Origin: Cellvibrio sp. PSBB023
GTDB lineage: Bacteria > Pseudomonadota > Gammaproteobacteria > Pseudomonadales > Cellvibrionaceae
DNA length: 64,000 nucleotides
Direction: 5' to 3'
Assembly (NCBI RefSeq): GCF_002007605.1
Contig: NZ_CP019799.1
Span: 434,001-498,000, forward strand
The notes below the pieces were generated by a model that worked only from the letters and a program-made list of their open reading frames with translations, was not told the DNA's origin and made no database searches. Below are positions 1 to 8,448 of this stretch, piece by piece; the stretch's first letter is position 1; each line of letters opens with the position of its first letter. The position numbers and the translations under genes were made by a program.

Positions 1-242
1 CCAGGAAAAAAGTGCGGAACAATATTGTTTGGGGTAATGACCGCAATAGGGTTCCAGTTATTCACTTCTTCTACGCTGGTTAATAATATGTCATCACTTT
101 GCAAATCTTCCGCGCCGGGGCCATTGAAAAACCAGGCTACCTTATCGCCGCGCGCTTTAATTGCCGCATCAATAGGACGCATGATGGCTTGGGTATAACG
201 CTCTGAACCATAGAATAAATAGTGTTTGCTCTTCATATACAT
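1..242 (-). CDS. CDP-glycerol glycerophosphotransferase-like protein, N-terminal part
   Basis: Only the first ~80 codons are inside the window; the gene runs off the left edge on the minus strand. The visible protein begins MYMKSKHYLFYGSERY and contains IMRPIDAAIKARGD, a W-F-F-N-G-P-G stretch and ITPNNIVPHFFPG. From memory this pattern (short beta strand, RPI/RPL helix, then a P-x-N-x-V-P-x-F-F-P-G turn) is the N-terminus of the CDP-glycerol glycerophosphotransferase-like proteins found in proteobacterial LPS/capsule loci. Two in-frame ATGs are possible, at 242 and 236. It lies 40 bp downstream of a YejM-like envelope gene and next to waaC, which fits a role in surface polysaccharide assembly. 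The catalytic part is not visible, so the call rests on the N-terminal pattern and the neighbours. Confidence 0.6.
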   Translation of the reverse strand, partial: MYMKSKHYLFYGSERYTQAIMRPIDAAIKARGDKVAWFFNGPGAEDLQSDDILLTSVEEVNNWNPIAVITPNNIVPHFFP

Positions 243-282
243 TACGCTCCAGAGCGTTCATCGAACCAATACAGGGTTGAGC

Positions 283-2130
283 TTATTTGCTTTTGAGAAA
301 GCGCGACATTCTTTCAATGTTGTCGGTCAGTATCTGTGGTGGCAATTGCAGGTGATCGACCGGTTTGTAGTTTTGATCCACTGCATCTATGTCGCCCAAT
401 GGGTTGATTAGGAACAGGTGGTTATCATACAGCATTGCCCTGTCTGACCAGGATTCCATCAGCAGCCCACGATTATTGTCTGGTAACGCAAACAACGAAT
501 AGCCGGTTGAATAGTCGGCTACAGGGTTTGAGCAGCCAAAGGCTTCGCTGAGTAGCGTAGGTATAAGATCCTCGTGGGAGCTCAGTGTATCGGTGATTGT
601 TGCTTCGCGCCCTGGCCAGAGTAGCATTAACGGAACCTTGGTTTGCCACAGGCTGAAATTACTGTTGTGACCCCAAAAGTTTTTACCGGTTTCATTAAAC
701 TCTTGGCCATGATCGCTGGTGATGATGACAAGGGTGTTATCCAACAGTTCTTGTTGTGCGAGTTGATCCATAATTTGTTGAATCAAGCTATCAACATAGT
801 GAGCGGTAGTTTTGTACAAATTTAAAAAGGGTACAGGATCTGAATTTTTGTTGAGTTTAAGGTAATTAACCTGTTCCAGCATGGGTTCAAAACGATGGGG
901 ATAATTCTCAGGCAGTGAGAAACCGTGCGGCGCGTCAAAAAACAGAAAACCAAAAAAAGGTTTTTCTGGCGAGCGCTGCTGCAGGTCTGCGATGAAACGC
1001 TGGGCGATATCCAGATCATTATCGGCACTGGTTTTAGCATTGCCTTGCTGTAGCTCCTGGCGCAAGCGCGAGAAAATAGTGCGGTCAAATTCAGGGAAGG
1101 TGAGTGTACTGCTGCCATAAATAAAGTGTTGGTAGTTGTGTTGTGCGGTGATGTCGAACAACAGGCTGCCTTGTTCGGCGGCCAACATGGGCTTCCAGTA
1201 ACTACCGGAAAGGCCATACATCATACTGAACAGACCGTAGCGCGTTGCATTGCTGCTACTGTAGTGATTGTCAAAGACTTGTGATTTTGCACGCAGTTGG
1301 AAACTGTGTGGCATTACTTCGGTAGTCAGTTGATCGGCCCGTAGTGAGTCGACGACTAACATCAGAATGTTTAATGGTTTTTGCGTATCACACTGCAAGG
1401 GGTTGCGAGGGTAGTTCAGCCCTTTCATCGCGTCGGGAAGGGTTTGGCCTTCAGCTTTTTGTACTACCTCAAAACCCATTTTCTCCAGCGATGAGCGCAT
1501 GGTGGTGGTTGGCATCCAGGGAATATAGCGGTTTTGTGCCGTCACTGTGTTCCAGCCAAATGCATCTGCACAGCCATTGAATAATTGCAATCCAATGTAG
1601 GCGCTCAAGAATAACCCGCTCATCTGGCGATTGGTTAGCTTGTGGGTATTGGATAATTTGCGGCTCAGGGCGAGCAGAATAAGTTGTCCGGCAATCGCTA
1701 TTAATAATACTGCACCAATGGACAGCCACATCACCCAGGAAAAGGCGATATTCTCCAGAAGGGCGCCGCTTAATACGAGGTTGACTACCATGCCGTTTAA
1801 ATGGAAGTGGTACAGGCTAAAGACTTTTACGTTAGTGATAATAATTAATTGCGCAATCACAAACAGCACTGTAGCAATTGGGGCGTAGTATTTTTGGATG
1901 CGTAATAAAAAGCCAAGAACAACAATCAAAAATACCAGTAACAACGACAGTACAGAAAAGTGCAGGAACATACCCAGTACAAGGTAAAGCTGGCCGCTGG
2001 TAGCTTCGGGCCATGGGCTATGAGTCAGGGTGACGGCGGTCATGATCAGTGCATTGAGCAGGGCAAACATTGCCAGCCAACGACGGGAATGGCGATGGGT
2101 TTCTATGCCCAGCGGGCGCGACAACAGCAT
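283..2130 (-). CDS. YejM/PbgA-like inner-membrane protein (DUF3413 plus sulfatase fold)
   Basis: A 615-residue protein with about five hydrophobic segments in the first ~190 residues (DUF3413-like) followed by a periplasmic alkaline-phosphatase/sulfatase domain. The domain opens with NILMLVVDSLRADQL, has a candidate nucleophile region SSSNATRYGLFSMMYG, and later IITSDHGQEF followed by WGHNSNFSLWQTKVP, the usual metal-site positions. In Escherichia coli this family (YejM/PbgA/LapC) senses LPS and controls LpxC turnover and is not known as an active hydrolase; the D, DHG and GH positions here look kept, so activity cannot be excluded. It sits 22 bp after waaC on the same strand, in an envelope gene run. 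Family assignment is firm, molecular role is inferred. Confidence 0.8.
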   Translation of the reverse strand: MLLSRPLGIETHRHSRRWLAMFALLNALIMTAVTLTHSPWPEATSGQLYLVLGMFLHFSVLSLLLVFLIVVLGFLLRIQKYYAPIATVLFVIAQLIIITNVKVFSLYHFHLNGMVVNLVLSGALLENIAFSWVMWLSIGAVLLIAIAGQLILLALSRKLSNTHKLTNRQMSGLFLSAYIGLQLFNGCADAFGWNTVTAQNRYIPWMPTTTMRSSLEKMGFEVVQKAEGQTLPDAMKGLNYPRNPLQCDTQKPLNILMLVVDSLRADQLTTEVMPHSFQLRAKSQVFDNHYSSSNATRYGLFSMMYGLSGSYWKPMLAAEQGSLLFDITAQHNYQHFIYGSSTLTFPEFDRTIFSRLRQELQQGNAKTSADNDLDIAQRFIADLQQRSPEKPFFGFLFFDAPHGFSLPENYPHRFEPMLEQVNYLKLNKNSDPVPFLNLYKTTAHYVDSLIQQIMDQLAQQELLDNTLVIITSDHGQEFNETGKNFWGHNSNFSLWQTKVPLMLLWPGREATITDTLSSHEDLIPTLLSEAFGCSNPVADYSTGYSLFALPDNNRGLLMESWSDRAMLYDNHLFLINPLGDIDAVDQNYKPVDHLQLPPQILTDNIERMSRFLKSK

Positions 2131-2152
2131 GGTGATTTTCCTTCGTGCAGAA

Positions 2153-3184
2153 TCAGTAATGAGCGATTTTCTTTTGCAGTTCAGCCCACACCTGAGTGGC
2201 TTTGATATCGGCCATGCATTGCGGTGTGTCCTGGCTATTTTCAGGTAGCCATTTGCAGTGGCGTTTATGGCAAGGCATGCAGTCGAGCGCTTCGCTCAAT
2301 TGCAAATTCCGGGTGTGATCGCCAATGAGGCCTACTTTGAGGGGGGATGTTGCACCATAGAGTGCAATTGTGGGTGTTTCCAGTGCGCCTGCCAAATGCG
2401 AGAAGCCAGTATCCAAACCAACTACGCCTGCAGCCTCCACCAGTTTTTCAGCGATGGTGGTGATTGAAAGGCGTTGCATTGGACGCGTTGCCTGCGGGCA
2501 GGCATTGATAATTTGATCGGCAATCGCTTGTTCTTCCGCGCTGCCCCAAATAATTTCGACTGCAAACCCGGCGTCTACCGCTGTGCGTGTCAGGGTTTGC
2601 CATTCGCTGGTGGCCCAGAGTTTGGTCACCCAACTGGTGCCAATAATAAAAATTAGTTTGCGCGGATTTTTCTGGATATGGGTGAAGTTTTGGTTGATAC
2701 CAAAATTCAATTTGGGTTCGGGTATGTAGCCCAGCGCTTTGCCGACTAACTGGCGTGTGCGTTCCACTGCATGTTGATTTTTGTCGACTTCATGGGGGCG
2801 TTTGTAAAACCAGTGGGTGATGCCTTCGCGCGCTGAATGCTTGTCGTAGCCGTCGATTCCCTTTCCCTGTGCGCACTTGGCGACAATAGCGCTTTTTAAT
2901 AATCCTTGCGCATCGATAATGTAGTCATAATTTTCCGCGCGCAAGGCTTTGCGCCAAGCTTTGAATTCCTGCCAGCTTTGTTTGTCGCGCTGTTTCATCC
3001 AGCGGCGCAAATGAATGGGAATAGCTTGGCGCACTTGCGGGTGCCATTGCACGATTTCTTTAAAACTGTCTTCCACCACCCAGTCAATCTCGGCATTGGG
3101 AAACTGTTTTTTGATATCGCTAATGGCAGGAAAGGTATGAAAGATATCGCCCATGGAGGACATTTTGACGAGCAGTATGCGCAT
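2153..3184 (-). CDS. waaC: Lipopolysaccharide heptosyltransferase I
   Basis: Glycosyltransferase family 9 enzyme that adds the first L-glycero-D-manno-heptose to Kdo in the LPS inner core, at the cytoplasmic face of the inner membrane. The N-terminus MRILLVKMSSMGDIFHTFPA, the central FIIGTSWVTKLWATSEWQ and the C-terminal VVGLDTGFSHLAGALETPT followed by YGATSP are the standard GT9/WaaC signatures. Length (about 343 residues) is close to the family norm. An upstream in-frame ATG at 3199 would add five residues; the start at 3184 was chosen because the family begins directly with MRILLVK. It lies between a DUF6165 gene (~40 bp upstream) and the YejM-like gene, probably in one envelope transcription unit. 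Confidence 0.9.
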   Translation of the reverse strand: MRILLVKMSSMGDIFHTFPAISDIKKQFPNAEIDWVVEDSFKEIVQWHPQVRQAIPIHLRRWMKQRDKQSWQEFKAWRKALRAENYDYIIDAQGLLKSAIVAKCAQGKGIDGYDKHSAREGITHWFYKRPHEVDKNQHAVERTRQLVGKALGYIPEPKLNFGINQNFTHIQKNPRKLIFIIGTSWVTKLWATSEWQTLTRTAVDAGFAVEIIWGSAEEQAIADQIINACPQATRPMQRLSITTIAEKLVEAAGVVGLDTGFSHLAGALETPTIALYGATSPLKVGLIGDHTRNLQLSEALDCMPCHKRHCKWLPENSQDTPQCMADIKATQVWAELQKKIAHY

Positions 3185-3223
3185 GGGCGAGTTCTTCATC
3201 CAGAAAGTAAAACCGGGAGTGGC

Positions 3224-3619
3224 TTATTGATAATCTTTGTAGGATTTTTCTTCGATTAACTCGGAGCCAAACGCGAGGTTAATGTCTTTTTTCACCTTGG
3301 CGCGTTTGTCGTTGGTGACATACACCGCGCGTGCGAGTTGGATAAATTTATCGCTAAAATCCTTCACGTATTCACAGTCGCGAATGTCATCTTCAATCAC
3401 CCAGAGTTCCTGGTTGATATCTTTAAGCGCTTGTTTCAATGGCGCGAGTGTGGCCTGACCAGCGCTATCCAGCAGCTCATTAACCTTGTTATTCAGGATG
3501 GTTAATTCGTGGGTCACGTTTTTAAGTTTGGCTTCGTCACCGATGTTGACGGCTTTGATTTCCAGAATGGTGATTTTGTCAATAAGTTCGCCGAGGGAAA
3601 TGGGGGCTTGAATCAGCAT
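3224..3619 (-). CDS. DUF6165 family protein
   Basis: A 131-residue cytosolic protein starting MLIQAPISLGELIDKITILE, with a long helical middle (ELTILNNKVNELLDSAGQA) and a basic C-terminal part. I recognise it as DUF6165, a small family commonly found beside LPS glycosyltransferase genes; its biochemical role is not known to me. A GAAGAGA-type ribosome site precedes the ATG at 3619. It is the first gene of the minus-strand run DUF6165-waaC-yejM-like-glycerophosphotransferase, so a part in LPS core or O-antigen assembly is inferred from context only. Confidence 0.7.
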   Translation of the reverse strand: MLIQAPISLGELIDKITILEIKAVNIGDEAKLKNVTHELTILNNKVNELLDSAGQATLAPLKQALKDINQELWVIEDDIRDCEYVKDFSDKFIQLARAVYVTNDKRAKVKKDINLAFGSELIEEKSYKDYQ

Positions 3620-3723
3620 GGTGATCTTCTCTTGATGATTTTTGTGGCGGCGATTCTAGCAAATCAGGGCGTATGTGGCGAATAGGAAAATCCCTCTGCG
3701 CCTACTAAACAAAGGGAACTAAC

Positions 3724-3756
3724 GCCTCCCCTCTGAAAAAGAGAAGGCAGGGAGGT
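3724..3756 (-). terminator. Hairpin after the sulfur operon / RND remnant
   Basis: GCCTCCC at 3724-3730 pairs with GGGAGGT at 3750-3756, with a further short CTCT/AGAG pairing inside. It lies directly after the stop of the RND remnant and before the DUF6165 promoter region. No strong T run is present on either side, so this is a possible, not a certain, transcription terminator. Confidence 0.35.
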
Positions 3757-3758
3757 GA

Positions 3759-3965
3759 TTAGGGTGTACAAGGCGGGGTTTGTTGATAGTGATAGGCGTA
3801 ATAAACCACCGGGATCACCACCAATGTCAGCACAGTCGATACCAATAGGCCGAAAATCAACGAAACTGCCAAACCGCCGAAAATCGGGTCATCGACGATA
3901 AAAAAACCGCCCATCATGGCTGCCAGGGCGGTCAGGCCAATGGGCAGGGCTAATGTTTGCCACAC
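3759..3965 (-). pseudogene. C-terminal fragment of an RND efflux pump permease
   Basis: The frame 3965 to 3759 on the minus strand encodes LPIGLTALAAMMGGFFIVDD and then PIFGGLAVSLIFGLLVSTVL and TLVVIPVVYYAYH, the last transmembrane helices of an AcrB/HME-type RND permease. RND permeases are about 1000 residues; only ~68 remain. There is no start codon of its own and the frame differs from that of the persulfide dioxygenase, whose last codons overlap its beginning (stop at 3950). The natural C-terminal stop is kept. The simplest reading is a deletion that removed the pump body and joined its tail to the dioxygenase gene. Confidence 0.8.
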
Positions 3966-4645
3966 GCACGATTCGCCGGTACCGCTATATCCATCAGTTT
4001 TGGGTTGGGTAATTTCAGGTTGCTCATGAGCTCCACATAAGCCGCAGTATCTTTTACTTGTAAGCGTGGGTTGTGCGCTTTTTCTTCGCCGATGGTGCTG
4101 CGTGTCCAACCTTTGTAGTCGTGGCCGGGGTAAACCCAGGTGGTTTCGGGTAATACCAATAATTTTTCAAACAGGCTTTGATATTGGTCGCGTGCACTGC
4201 CATTTTGAAAGTCAGTGCGACCTGTGCCGCGAATTAATAAAGTGTCGCCGGTAAATAAATACTGTTCGCCACCCTCAATGAGGTGAAAGGTGTAGGAGTC
4301 ATCGGTATGGCCGGGTGTATACAATGCGGTGAGCGTTAATTCGCCTACAGGAATCTTTTCTCCATCGCGTAAGGGGTGGGAGACGCAGGTGGAATTTGCT
4401 TCTTCGCCTAGCAATGTAGTGCAACCCGTTAAATCGCGCAGCTCGCCTGCGCCGGTAATATGGTCGGCGTGGGTGTGTGTATCGAGTGCGCACACGAGCG
4501 TGAGATTCAATTCGCGCAACAATTGGATATATTGTGGAACGTCGGATTTCACCGTATCAATCAATGCGGCTTTGCCTGTTTTTTCACAGGCTATGAGATA
4601 GGTGTAAGTGGAAGATTCTTGTTCAAATAGTTGACGGAAAATCAT
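3950..4645 (-). CDS. Persulfide dioxygenase (ETHE1/Blh-type MBL-fold hydrolase)
   Basis: A 231-residue metallo-beta-lactamase-fold protein with the iron-site motif DTHTHADHITGAGEL, the second-shell YTPGHTDDSYTFHL, the ligand stretch LFTGDTLLIRGTGRTDFQNG and VYPGHDYKG. This set is diagnostic of ETHE1-type persulfide dioxygenases, which oxidise glutathione persulfide to sulfite in the cytoplasm. The start overlaps the TauE/SafE stop by four bases (ATGA), so the two are translationally coupled. In this operon it would oxidise persulfide to sulfite, which the neighbouring exporter removes. The last residues (LMDIAVPANRACGKH) are the normal family end, so the gene is intact although an RND remnant overlaps it. 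Confidence 0.88.
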   Translation of the reverse strand: MIFRQLFEQESSTYTYLIACEKTGKAALIDTVKSDVPQYIQLLRELNLTLVCALDTHTHADHITGAGELRDLTGCTTLLGEEANSTCVSHPLRDGEKIPVGELTLTALYTPGHTDDSYTFHLIEGGEQYLFTGDTLLIRGTGRTDFQNGSARDQYQSLFEKLLVLPETTWVYPGHDYKGWTRSTIGEEKAHNPRLQVKDTAAYVELMSNLKLPNPKLMDIAVPANRACGKH

Positions 4646-5466
4646 AATTGCCTCGCAAGGGTAATAGTTGTCACAACCAACAAACTCACCGCAAATAGCT
4701 TTTGCAGCAACACATTCGCCACTTTATGGCTGACGGCTTGCCCGATCATCATGCCCATCACGCCGCCGGCAGCGACGAATAACAGCCAGCTCCAGTGGGG
4801 CGTTGTGCGCATTAATAAATGGCTAATAAACCCCGAGCTACTGATCAACGCAATAATAAATAGGGATGTACTCACTGCTTGCGCCATGGTGACGGCGCTG
4901 AGTGCCAACAGCAGTGGCACAATTAAAAATCCGCCGCCGACACCGAATAAGCCCGACAACACGCCAACCACTAAACCGCCGATGAATAACCCGCTCACAC
5001 AGCGTGGACGCAATTCAAATTGGCCAGTGGGATTCAAGTTACACAGGTGTTCCGGCGTGGGTGTGTTGGAAAAATTTCCGGCGCGTACAATTTTGGTGGA
5101 ATCGGGATTGTGTTGCGCGCCAAACCACATGCGTATAGCAATTACTGCCGCGAGCAAACAGAAGCCACTGATTAACCATAGTTCATTTACGTGCATTCCT
5201 AACCATTTGCCTAATGGGGCGGTTAATGCGCCGCTAATGGCCAATATCAATCCCGGTTTCCACAGTACATTGGGCGCTGCGCGAGAAAAATAATTGCGCA
5301 TACTTGCGTAGAGCGTTGTAGCAGCAACGGCTCCCAGTGAGATGCCGGTGGCATCGCTCATGGATAATCCACCAAGTAATAGCAGCAGCGGTACAGCGAA
5401 CACCGAGCCGCCAGCGCCAGTGAGTCCGAGGATTAATCCAATCAATAAACCAATCAGCAGCAACAC
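4642..5466 (-). CDS. TauE/SafE family sulfite exporter
   Basis: A 274-residue inner-membrane protein with the internal duplication of the family: LGLTGAGGSVFAVPLLLLLG near residue 13 and SGLFGVGGGFLIVPLLLALS near 165, each opening a set of about four helices. TauE/SafE members export sulfite or other small organosulfur anions. It overlaps the persulfide dioxygenase start by four bases and follows the rhodanese gene by 37 bp, so it belongs to the bigR-type operon and probably exports the sulfite made there. Substrate is inferred from the operon. Confidence 0.87.
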   Translation of the reverse strand: MLLLIGLLIGLILGLTGAGGSVFAVPLLLLLGGLSMSDATGISLGAVAATTLYASMRNYFSRAAPNVLWKPGLILAISGALTAPLGKWLGMHVNELWLISGFCLLAAVIAIRMWFGAQHNPDSTKIVRAGNFSNTPTPEHLCNLNPTGQFELRPRCVSGLFIGGLVVGVLSGLFGVGGGFLIVPLLLALSAVTMAQAVSTSLFIIALISSSGFISHLLMRTTPHWSWLLFVAAGGVMGMMIGQAVSHKVANVLLQKLFAVSLLVVTTITLARQL

Positions 5467-5503
5467 ATGTTTACTCCTCGTGTGAGGTTATCAATAGCTT
5501 GCG

Positions 5504-6034
5504 CTATTTATTCCAAGGCGCCTTGGCGATCAGCATTCCCATGGCACAGATGTCAGTAACGCCAGCGAACACCAACCCCGCGCCTACAAAAGCCGATAAG
5601 CCGTAAAACGCCGGATTAACCCAGGTGCCCAGAGCTGCGCCGGTAATCACCAACATGCCCGCTACAATACGAATTTGTCGCTCTAGCGGTATAACGTTTT
5701 TCCCTTGTTCGGCGAGCGGAATATTGGATTGCTTCACGGCATTCATACCGCCTTCAATAATCACCAGCTCGGCATTGAATTTACCTTTGAGTTGGTCTGC
5801 CGCCATTTCAGCGCGTTTGCCGCCCTGGCAGAGCAAGTAAACCTGAGCACCATTTTTGCCGCTTTTCTCTATCTCGGCCTGTAAGCGCTCCGGTGTTAAA
5901 TCATGCAGTGGAATATGCAAGCAATCCGGCAAACCAGCGGCTTTTACTTCGGCGGCGGTGCGCACATCCAGAATGCAAATGTCAGCGGTTTTGTTCGCCA
6001 TTAAATCAACTGGGTGAATGCGTTTATGGCTCAT
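5504..6034 (-). CDS. Rhodanese domain with DUF2892 membrane tail (YgaP-like)
   Basis: A 176-residue protein. Residues ~5-100 form a rhodanese domain with the CDC25-like active loop LLCQGGKRAEMAADQL, where the cysteine carries the persulfide. Residues ~115-170 are the DUF2892 membrane hairpin (ERQIRIVAGMLVITGAALG, then AFVGAGLVFAGVTDICAMGM). This is the architecture of E. coli YgaP, a membrane sulfurtransferase. It probably transfers sulfane sulfur to a thiol such as glutathione, giving the substrate of the dioxygenase downstream. It is the second gene of the BigR-type operon, 30 bp after the repressor. Confidence 0.87.
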   Translation of the reverse strand: MSHKRIHPVDLMANKTADICILDVRTAAEVKAAGLPDCLHIPLHDLTPERLQAEIEKSGKNGAQVYLLCQGGKRAEMAADQLKGKFNAELVIIEGGMNAVKQSNIPLAEQGKNVIPLERQIRIVAGMLVITGAALGTWVNPAFYGLSAFVGAGLVFAGVTDICAMGMLIAKAPWNK

Positions 6035-6064
6035 GGTGTTACCTCGTGCACAGGGTTAATAGGA

Positions 6065-6391
6065 TTAAGAATCAACAGGGCAGTAGATGGATTGCAATAC
6101 CGCAATCACTTTGGTCGCTTCATCACCCTGTAAGCGGTAGTACACGGTTTGCGCTTCTTTGCGTGTGCTGACCAGTCCCGCCTCGCGCAAGCTGGCCAAA
6201 TGTTGCGACAGGGCCGACTGGCTCAGCGGCACTTGTTCATTTAATTCACCGACGGACATCTCGCCGCCCATCAGGGTGCAGAGAATCATCAAGCGGTTTT
6301 CGTTCGCCAATGCCTTGAGTAGTGCGGCGGCGCTTTGTGCGTGTTGTTGCATGTCATCCAGACCGGCGATTCCAGGGGCGGCCATATTCAT
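6065..6391 (-). CDS. bigR: BigR/SqrR-type persulfide-responsive ArsR-family repressor
   Basis: A 108-residue winged-helix protein. The recognition region reads VGELNEQVPLSQSALSQHLA and the wing LVSTRKEAQTVYYRL. Two cysteines lie where BigR and SqrR have their redox pair: LMILCTLMGGEM in the second helix and VIAVLQSIYCPVDS near the C-terminus. In Xylella, Agrobacterium and Rhodobacter such repressors form an intramolecular tetrasulfide or disulfide with persulfides and release DNA. Being first in an operon of rhodanese, TauE/SafE and persulfide dioxygenase, it most likely represses its own operon. There is a further cysteine-free C-terminal tail of three residues only. Confidence 0.85.
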   Translation of the reverse strand: MNMAAPGIAGLDDMQQHAQSAAALLKALANENRLMILCTLMGGEMSVGELNEQVPLSQSALSQHLASLREAGLVSTRKEAQTVYYRLQGDEATKVIAVLQSIYCPVDS

Positions 6392-6424
6392 TTGGTGTCT
6401 ACCTCTTGTGGGCTTGATTTTATT

Positions 6425-6465
6425 ATATTAGATAAATATAAATTAGCAATATATAAATTAGTGGG
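6425..6465. promoter_or_regulatory. AT-rich candidate operator of the BigR-type operon
   Basis: Just upstream of bigR lies a strongly AT-rich stretch with the direct repeat ATATAAATTAG at 6436-6446 and 6451-6461 (15-bp period), preceded by TTATATTAGATAAATA. BigR operators described in Xylella and Agrobacterium are AT-rich and overlap the -10 region of bigR. The match is in character rather than in a proven consensus. Confidence 0.45.
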
Positions 6466-6572
6466 ATTGATTTAAAAGCCGAAACCAGGCTTTTAATCAG
6501 CACGAATGACCCTTTACCTGCATTCGCTGTAAATAGCTGCGCGGCAATTTGTCGCGCTGCTGTTTTATTTCA

Positions 6573-6590
6573 AATTGATATATATCAATT
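6573..6590. promoter_or_regulatory. FNR/Anr box before the cytochrome bd operon
   Basis: TTGAT-ATAT-ATCAA at 6575-6588 is a perfect match to the FNR/Anr consensus TTGATnnnnATCAA, and the palindrome extends one or two more bases on each side (AATTGAT...ATCAATT). It lies 68 bp upstream of the cydP ATG, a typical place for activation of a high-affinity oxidase when oxygen falls. Confidence 0.88.
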
Positions 6591-6655
6591 CGCCGACTTT
6601 TCCCTTGTAGCAACCTAGGTTCGATGGTGCTGTAGCAGCACGGAGATGGAGTCAA

Positions 6656-6886
6656 ATGTTGAAACGCTTACGAGAACAATTGCCGGAGGATTCGCTGTTT
6701 CGCAAGCCGCTGGTATTTGAAATATCCCTGGTACTGGTTATCAAGCTGGTACTCATCACGGTGTTATGGCATGTCGCCTTTAAGCCGCTTAAACCCGTCG
6801 TTACTCCTGATATTCACCTCAAAATGGGCTTGCCTGCCTCCCAAATAGACTTACCTGCTAACCCGCCAAAGGACGTCACACTATGA
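6656..6886 (+). CDS. cydP: Cytochrome bd oxidase putative small subunit CydP
   Basis: A 76-residue single-pass membrane protein: charged N-terminus ([22 protein letters not shown]), one helix ([19 protein letters not shown]) and a periplasmic proline-rich tail. This is the CydP-type small protein encoded just before cydA in many pseudomonads and relatives. Its stop overlaps the cydA ATG (ATGA at 6883), giving translational coupling. Start at 6656 follows a GGAG site (cacggagatgg). Function as assembly or accessory subunit of the bd oxidase is inferred from the conserved position. Confidence 0.78.
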   Translation: MLKRLREQLPEDSLFRKPLVFEISLVLVIKLVLITVLWHVAFKPLKPVVTPDIHLKMGLPASQIDLPANPPKDVTL

Positions 6887-8448
6887 ACGAACTTGCTGTG
6901 GATTTGTCGCGCCTGCAATTTGCACTCACGGCCATGTACCACTTTATTTTTGTACCGCTTACGCTGGGGCTGAGTTTTATTCTGGCGATTATGGAATCCG
7001 TGTATGTCATGACCGGAAAAACCATTTACAAGGATATGACCAAGTTTTGGGGAAAGTTATTTGGTATTAATTTCGCACTGGGTGTTACCACCGGTTTAAC
7101 CATGGAATTCCAGTTCGGTACCAACTGGTCTTATTACTCCCATTATGTGGGCGATATTTTTGGTGCGCCGCTCGCCATTGAAGGCCTGATGGCATTCTTT
7201 CTGGAATCCACATTTGTGGGTTTATTTTTCTTTGGTTGGGATCGCCTGACCAAAGTGCAACATTTAATGGTGACCTGGCTGGTTGCGCTGGGCAGTAGCT
7301 TGTCGGCGCTGTGGATTTTGATTGCTAACGGTTGGATGCAAAACCCCGTCGGTTCGGAATTTAATTATGAAACCATGCGCATGGAAGTGACTAATTTTGC
7401 CGAGGTGATTTTTAACCCGGTGGCGCAGGTGAAATTTGTGCATACCGTATCGGCGGGTTATGTCACTGGTGCGGTATTTGTATTGGCAATTTCCTCTTAC
7501 TATTTATTGAAAAAACAGGATGTGGGTTTTGCCAAGCGCTCCTTTGCCATTGCCTCCGCATTTGGTTTGGCCTCGATTATTTCGGTGATTATCCTCGGCG
7601 ATGAAAGCGGTTATGAAGTGGGCGATGTGCAAAAAATGAAGCTTGCCACTATCGAAGCAGAATGGAAAACCCATCCGGCGCCTGCTGCATTTACGGTCGT
7701 TGGTTTTCCTGATCAGGAAAAAGAAGAAACAACAAGCGCGATAAAAATTCCTTATGTGCTCGGATTAATTGCAACACGCTCTATTTCCGAACCCGTTCAC
7801 GGTATTCAGGATTTACGTGAACATGCCCGTGCGCGCATCGTGAATGGTATGCAGGCCTACGCGCTGCTGAAAAAACTGAAAGGTGGTGACGATACACCGG
7901 AAAATCGCGCGGCATTTGAGCAAGTCAAAAACGATTTGGGGTATGGTTTATTGCTCAAGCGCTACACCGATAATGTGGTGGATGCAACGCCCTCGCAAAT
8001 TGATATGGCCGCGCGCGATACAGTGCCAAAAGTTGCGCCTATGTTTTGGTCGTTCCGCGTGATGGTTGCTTGTGGTTTTGCGATGTTGTTGATTTTTGCC
8101 TACGCCTTTTGGTTAAGCACCAAACATCAGCAAGAAAAACCGCGCTGGTTTTTAAAGCTTGCTCTTTTCTCATTACCGCTGCCGTGGATCGCTTGCGAAA
8201 CCGGTTGGTTTGTCGCGGAGTATGGCCGTCAGCCTTGGGCGATTGCTGAAATTTTGCCTACGCGCATGGCGGCATCCAACTTATCGCCAGATCAGGTGTG
8301 GACCTCTTTAATCGGCATCATTTTGTTTTACACCCTGTTATTGGTCATTGAAATGTATTTGATGGTTCGCTTCTCCAAACAGGGGCCAAGTTCGTTGCAC
8401 ACAGGCCGCTACGATTTGGAAAACACTGCAAAAACCGAGGTGGTATAA
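6883..8448 (+). CDS. cydA: Cytochrome bd ubiquinol oxidase subunit I
   Basis: A 521-residue inner-membrane protein, close to the 522 of E. coli CydA. It opens with [20 protein letters not shown], which carries the heme ligand histidine, followed by [38 protein letters not shown] and the conserved [12 protein letters not shown] long Q-loop (roughly residues 250-380, including [20 protein letters not shown]) places it in the E. coli long-loop type. It holds hemes b558, b595 and d and oxidises ubiquinol at low oxygen. The stop abuts the cydB ATG with no gap. Confidence 0.96.
   Translation: MNELAVDLSRLQFALTAMYHFIFVPLTLGLSFILAIMESVYVMTGKTIYKDMTKFWGKLFGINFALGVTTGLTMEFQFGTNWSYYSHYVGDIFGAPLAIEGLMAFFLESTFVGLFFFGWDRLTKVQHLMVTWLVALGSSLSALWILIANGWMQNPVGSEFNYETMRMEVTNFAEVIFNPVAQVKFVHTVSAGYVTGAVFVLAISSYYLLKKQDVGFAKRSFAIASAFGLASIISVIILGDESGYEVGDVQKMKLATIEAEWKTHPAPAAFTVVGFPDQEKEETTSAIKIPYVLGLIATRSISEPVHGIQDLREHARARIVNGMQAYALLKKLKGGDDTPENRAAFEQVKNDLGYGLLLKRYTDNVVDATPSQIDMAARDTVPKVAPMFWSFRVMVACGFAMLLIFAYAFWLSTKHQQEKPRWFLKLALFSLPLPWIACETGWFVAEYGRQPWAIAEILPTRMAASNLSPDQVWTSLIGIILFYTLLLVIEMYLMVRFSKQGPSSLHTGRYDLENTAKTEVV

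Noticed and set aside
4631..5293. 220-codon open frame on the plus strand
   Set aside because: It is antisense to the TauE/SafE gene, whose frame shows clear family motifs; the plus-strand protein has no recognisable features.
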